A program made the position numbers and the translations under genes. From Citrus sinensis (taxonomy: Eukaryota > Streptophyta > Magnoliopsida > Sapindales > Rutaceae), in the NCBI RefSeq assembly GCF_022201045.2, contig NC_068558.1, forward strand, positions 51,005,501 through 51,069,500: 64,000 bases of DNA. Direction: 5' to 3'. The notes beneath the pieces were generated by a model. The model had not been told where the DNA came from, searched no databases, and saw only the letters and a list, made by a program, of their open reading frames with translations. Of the stretch, positions 60,712 to 64,000 are shown piece after piece (positions within the stretch are counted from its first letter, which is position 1; every line of letters begins with the position of its first letter).

Positions 60712-62035
60712 AAAGGGGATTATGTGTGAGGCACCAGCAGTTGCATTAGCCATTAGCCATTAGTGCAAGCCGTTGACAATTATTTTGCTTTCACAATTAC
60801 CAACTTGCAAGAGTCAGACTCTTTCTTACATCATAACATAAAATAATGTCCTAAATTAGTTGAAAAAATATCATATCTTTTTTTTTTTCCCCCAGTTTTT
60901 AATCATAGCTTTGCATTTGCTGGCTTTAATTTCTTTATTCTGTCAAAAAAAGCACGCACTTACATTTGTGCTAATGTGTGTCCCTGTGTGTGTAAGCATC
61001 TCCCGTTTTGACTTCCAAGTAGTGAAAATTTATGAAAAGGATTTACCTTATTAATTGAGTAGACACTATATAGTAATTATCAGTTTGTATATAGATTAAT
61101 CGAAGTTATTTTCTACCCTTTTAAAAGCTAATTTTGGGATTCCCATTCAATTCAACTAGATATCAACCGTGTTTGTTTATTCTGACAAAACCAAAAAAAA
61201 AATGTTGATGATAATTTATTTATTTTTAGCATTTGTTGCTCTCGTCTTGTTCTTTGATCTTTTCCGTAAAATTTCTTTGAAAAAAAGATCCAGAAATAAC
61301 TACGTACATCTTTTATGAGGCTGCAACTTTAATGGGGTTATGCAATTGATTTTACTCTTCTGCGTGCATATACACACGTATGCATATGCTGAGCGACTAA
61401 TGACTTTGGGTCCTGAATTATCACCGAATAAGCTAAATCATGAGTATAAAGATTTATGAACCGTTGATACATAGTTGGATTGAAGTGGGGACCGGTGGTT
61501 TAATAATTTTAAAACATTTGATACTTAATTAATTGTATACGTATTATATATATCTTACAGTTAGTTGGCATACGTGTATATATTGTTTTAACTTTTAAGA
61601 GGCCGGGGTATGTATTTATACGTCATCAACTCATACATAACCAACCAACCATCACCGTTGAATCTTTGATCGTTACAGCTGATCGACGATCTTATCTACA
61701 GTGCTCCTACAAGAGAAGGCCGGATAGAGAAATAAAGCATTTCTCTTCTCTTAGGTCTTAAGCAAGTTGCAAACAAGACGACAGAACTTCTCTATCATGA
61801 GTTGTGTGCTTCTTGGCCTTTGCTTATAAACCTTAATTCTTATGTTGCATGCACACATAATTATAACTTGGTTGAATTAAGAAAATAACAAGTGGCTTCA
61901 CACAAATATATAACTAATATAATCTATTATTTCCTTAGATTCATCTTGCCAGAGTTATTTGGTTCAACCGATGGATAAAATCGTTGTGATATAAGAAGCT
62001 TAAACACACACACACACACAGATATATACATATGA

Positions 62036-62233
62036 GAAATGACACATCCACAAACTCTTGTACAAAATTATTTTGTATAAACTGACGTGTCATTAATTTA
62101 TTGGTCGAATTAAAATATAAAATAATAAAAACAAATCATGTGGACCAAGTGATATTTAATTCAACCAATTTTATCATGTCACGTCAGTTTGTACAAAATA
62201 AAATTGTACAAGAGTTTGTGGCTATATCATTAC
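62036..62233. mobile_element. Inverted-repeat miniature element
   Basis: The left end GAAATGACACATCCACAAAC pairs with the complement of gtttgtggctatatcattac on the right. Inner blocks CTTGTACAAAATT and AACTGACGTG also recur inverted. Arms are about 65 to 70 bp, total about 198 bp. It has no coding frame, and the target duplication is not clear. Confidence 0.75.
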
Positions 62234-63678
62234 TATATATATATATATAGATATATATAGATATATATATATATATATGCTTGTTTTATTTATCACTTAC
62301 AAGAAGAGTGGCGGTAGCGTAGGACCCGCATTTTTAGAATTACCAACAGCGGGAAAAAAAGGGAGAGCTCTTGTGGTAGTTAAAGCTGTGTTGAATTGAA
62401 TCCATCTGTTAATGCTGACGTGCAACTTGTTCAAGCTAACGAAAGTAATCGTGAAGATGAATCTTGTAAACTAGGATGAAACATTTCAAATTTTACACTG
62501 ACCGCACAAATGCAAAATGTGGTAAATTAAAATGGATTTAGACCTCATTTGAGATTGGGGTTAAATAGCTGTATTTTAAAAAATATAATATTAAAATATT
62601 TGATAAATACTAACTACTGTAACTTAGAAGCTAAGTTAATTAATTTGATTGTACACTTTTATGATGAATAATCTATTATATCTTTATTAATTTTTTCAAA
62701 ATTATTATTTACAAATTATATCTACTATCTACGATCTCCTATTTACTACTTTTATTTTATAATCATAAGTTATTCTTTTTTTCAATAGTAATAGTTTAAA
62801 AACTACAACACCACATTATCAAATAGGGTCTTTTAAGTTTTAACTTGTCATTTCATTCCTTTCTTAACGTTATATGTGCAAATAATAGACATAAAAACTG
62901 GACATTGGTGTATTCATCATCGTGTAGGCGAATTATATTCAAGGTTGTTGAGATTATAAGAATCGTGCACAACGAAAGTCAAAGTGATTTGTAATGTTTA
63001 ATCTGCCCGTTGATAATTTTTACAAATTAAGTTATATAATGGATACAGTTGACAAATTAAATGAAAGTGGGCGGATAACGATGGGCGTGGCCATTATATT
63101 CCATTATGGTTCATCAATAAAACTATTAAAAAGTTTAAAGGTCATGACCTAATACTGCCATTATAAAATCGTGAGCTCATGTAAGATCTTGAGGGTCTCA
63201 GCCGTACATAGAATTGATCAATTTTGTACAATATTTTCAAAAAGCTAACACTTTCAACTTTTTTATTGATTTAAGTAACTAAAAGATGAGTTTTGTGATA
63301 TAAGCACCAAATAGAATAGGAAATCCAATGAAACATTTGATTAGAAAAAGGGTCAGTTTTTTGTCAAAACTTTGTCATTAATATTGGAGATAAGGCAACA
63401 ACCAATAGATTGCATTTTTTTCTTTTTTTTTAAAAGAAAGTTGTGTTAATTGTATATAGAATATGTAGGGCGTGATTGTGACTTCTGCTAAGTCAATGCC
63501 CCTCAAATTGCAGTCTAAAATCGTTTTCTAGACCCATAAACATACTATTTAAATGAAACAGTTCGTAAGAAATTATCCAACTTTTAGCTAATTGGTCGTG
63601 GATACGTTAAATCCATTATTTGCCGTCCAGCATTTAACTATATAAATGGTTTGGGTCTGTATACATAAATAGGATTGA

Positions 63679-63974
63679 GCGAAAATTATCAAAACTCCCA
63701 TGTTATTTCAATGACGATATCATTATCCCCCATATTTCAAAATCTATTTAATCCCTTATCGTTAAAACCTTTATTCTTATTATTTTACAGTTGACATGGT
63801 GAAACCCATCATTGAATTAAAAATTATTTTAAGGGTAAAATAGTATAAAACAAAAAAAAAATCAAAACAACTGAGGTCTTCTGATTAGATTTTGAAATAT
63901 TGGGGGGAGGGGGGGGGGGGGGGGGGTGATATGTTTTGAAAAACAATATTGGGGTTTTGATTATTTTCACGCAG
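63679..63974. mobile_element. Inverted-repeat miniature element with a poly-G run inside
   Basis: The left end GCGAAAATTATCAAAACTCC pairs with the complement of ggggttttgattattttcacgc on the right. Blocks with ATTTCAAAAT / attttgaaat continue the pairing. A run of 18 G (63909-63926) preceded by six G and one A lies in the right arm. Total about 295 bp. Confidence 0.65.
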
Positions 63975-64000
63975 CATCAACTACCATAAATAATGCACAA

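Larger units (their letters stand above)
60712..64000. other. AT-rich intergenic right end of the window
   Basis: I see no coding exon on either strand. It holds two inverted-repeat elements (62036-62233 and about 63679-63974), a TA-rich run near 62236-62278 and a short CA run near 62005-62021. Confidence 0.5.

Overview
The window is nuclear DNA of a dicot plant. All the protein genes are split by short AT-rich GT-AG introns, the intergenic DNA is AT-rich and full of small inverted-repeat elements, and every recognisable protein is closest to plant families (KEULE/SEC1A, PBF1, GSTZ, plant KU80, DUF1442, DFR-like reductase). I read this as a eudicot, probably a rosid; I cannot name the species. 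For eleven of the twelve intact-looking genes I could place every exon, and the summed exon lengths give a closed reading frame of the family's usual size. The cornichon gene at the left edge is the exception.

Layout, left to right: a cornichon gene (minus, about 119-2779, last exon uncertain); an AT-rich gap with two miniature elements; 20S proteasome beta-6 subunit PBF1 (plus, 5459-7855); a DUF1499 plastid-type protein (minus, 8539-9728); a short head-to-head promoter; DNA-repair protein KU80 (plus, 10193-14985); zeta-class glutathione transferase / maleylacetoacetate isomerase (plus, 16546-19421); a 3.5 kb gap with a hAT-like element; a TBL2-like ER WD40 protein (minus, 22975-26739); a KEULE/SEC1A-type Sec1/Munc18 protein with 21 exons (minus, 27706-35388); a DFR-like reductase (minus, 38518-39803); a shattered paralogue of that reductase (minus, about 40780-44475) broken up by two kinds of inverted-repeat element; a DHHC palmitoyltransferase (plus, 48277-51452); a myeloid leukaemia factor (MLF) family protein (plus, 53372-55411); and two convergent DUF1442 genes (57789-58533 plus, 59773-60564 minus). 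The last 3.4 kb is AT-rich and holds only miniature elements.

The genes do not form one pathway. They are mostly housekeeping: secretion (cornichon, Sec1/Munc18), protein turnover (PBF1), protein lipidation (DHHC), DNA end-joining (KU80), tyrosine catabolism (GSTZ) and phenylpropanoid-like reduction. From memory, PBF1, DUF1499, the DHHC enzyme and DUF1442 sit together on Arabidopsis chromosome 3 (around At3g60780-60820), and KEULE, cornichon and DUF1442 sit together on chromosome 1 (around At1g12320-12390). The window may therefore be an unsplit version of a block that was duplicated and thinned in the Arabidopsis lineage.

The most unusual structure is the reductase pseudogene. Its second exon is interrupted by a 1.58 kb element with long terminal inverted repeats and a near-perfect 9-bp target duplication. 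Further along, a collinear piece of about 100 bp of the same exon forms the loop between two inverted arms of about 430 bp. Other points are a GC-AG intron in PBF1, a duplicated splice donor in the palmitoyltransferase, a repeated splice-acceptor sequence before KU80 exon 2, an E2F-type site in the DUF1499/KU80 promoter, a 32-bp perfectly alternating purine-pyrimidine tract in a KU80 intron, and at least nine fold-back or inverted-repeat elements. I recognised no LTR retroelement, endogenous virus, rRNA, tRNA gene or CRISPR array.
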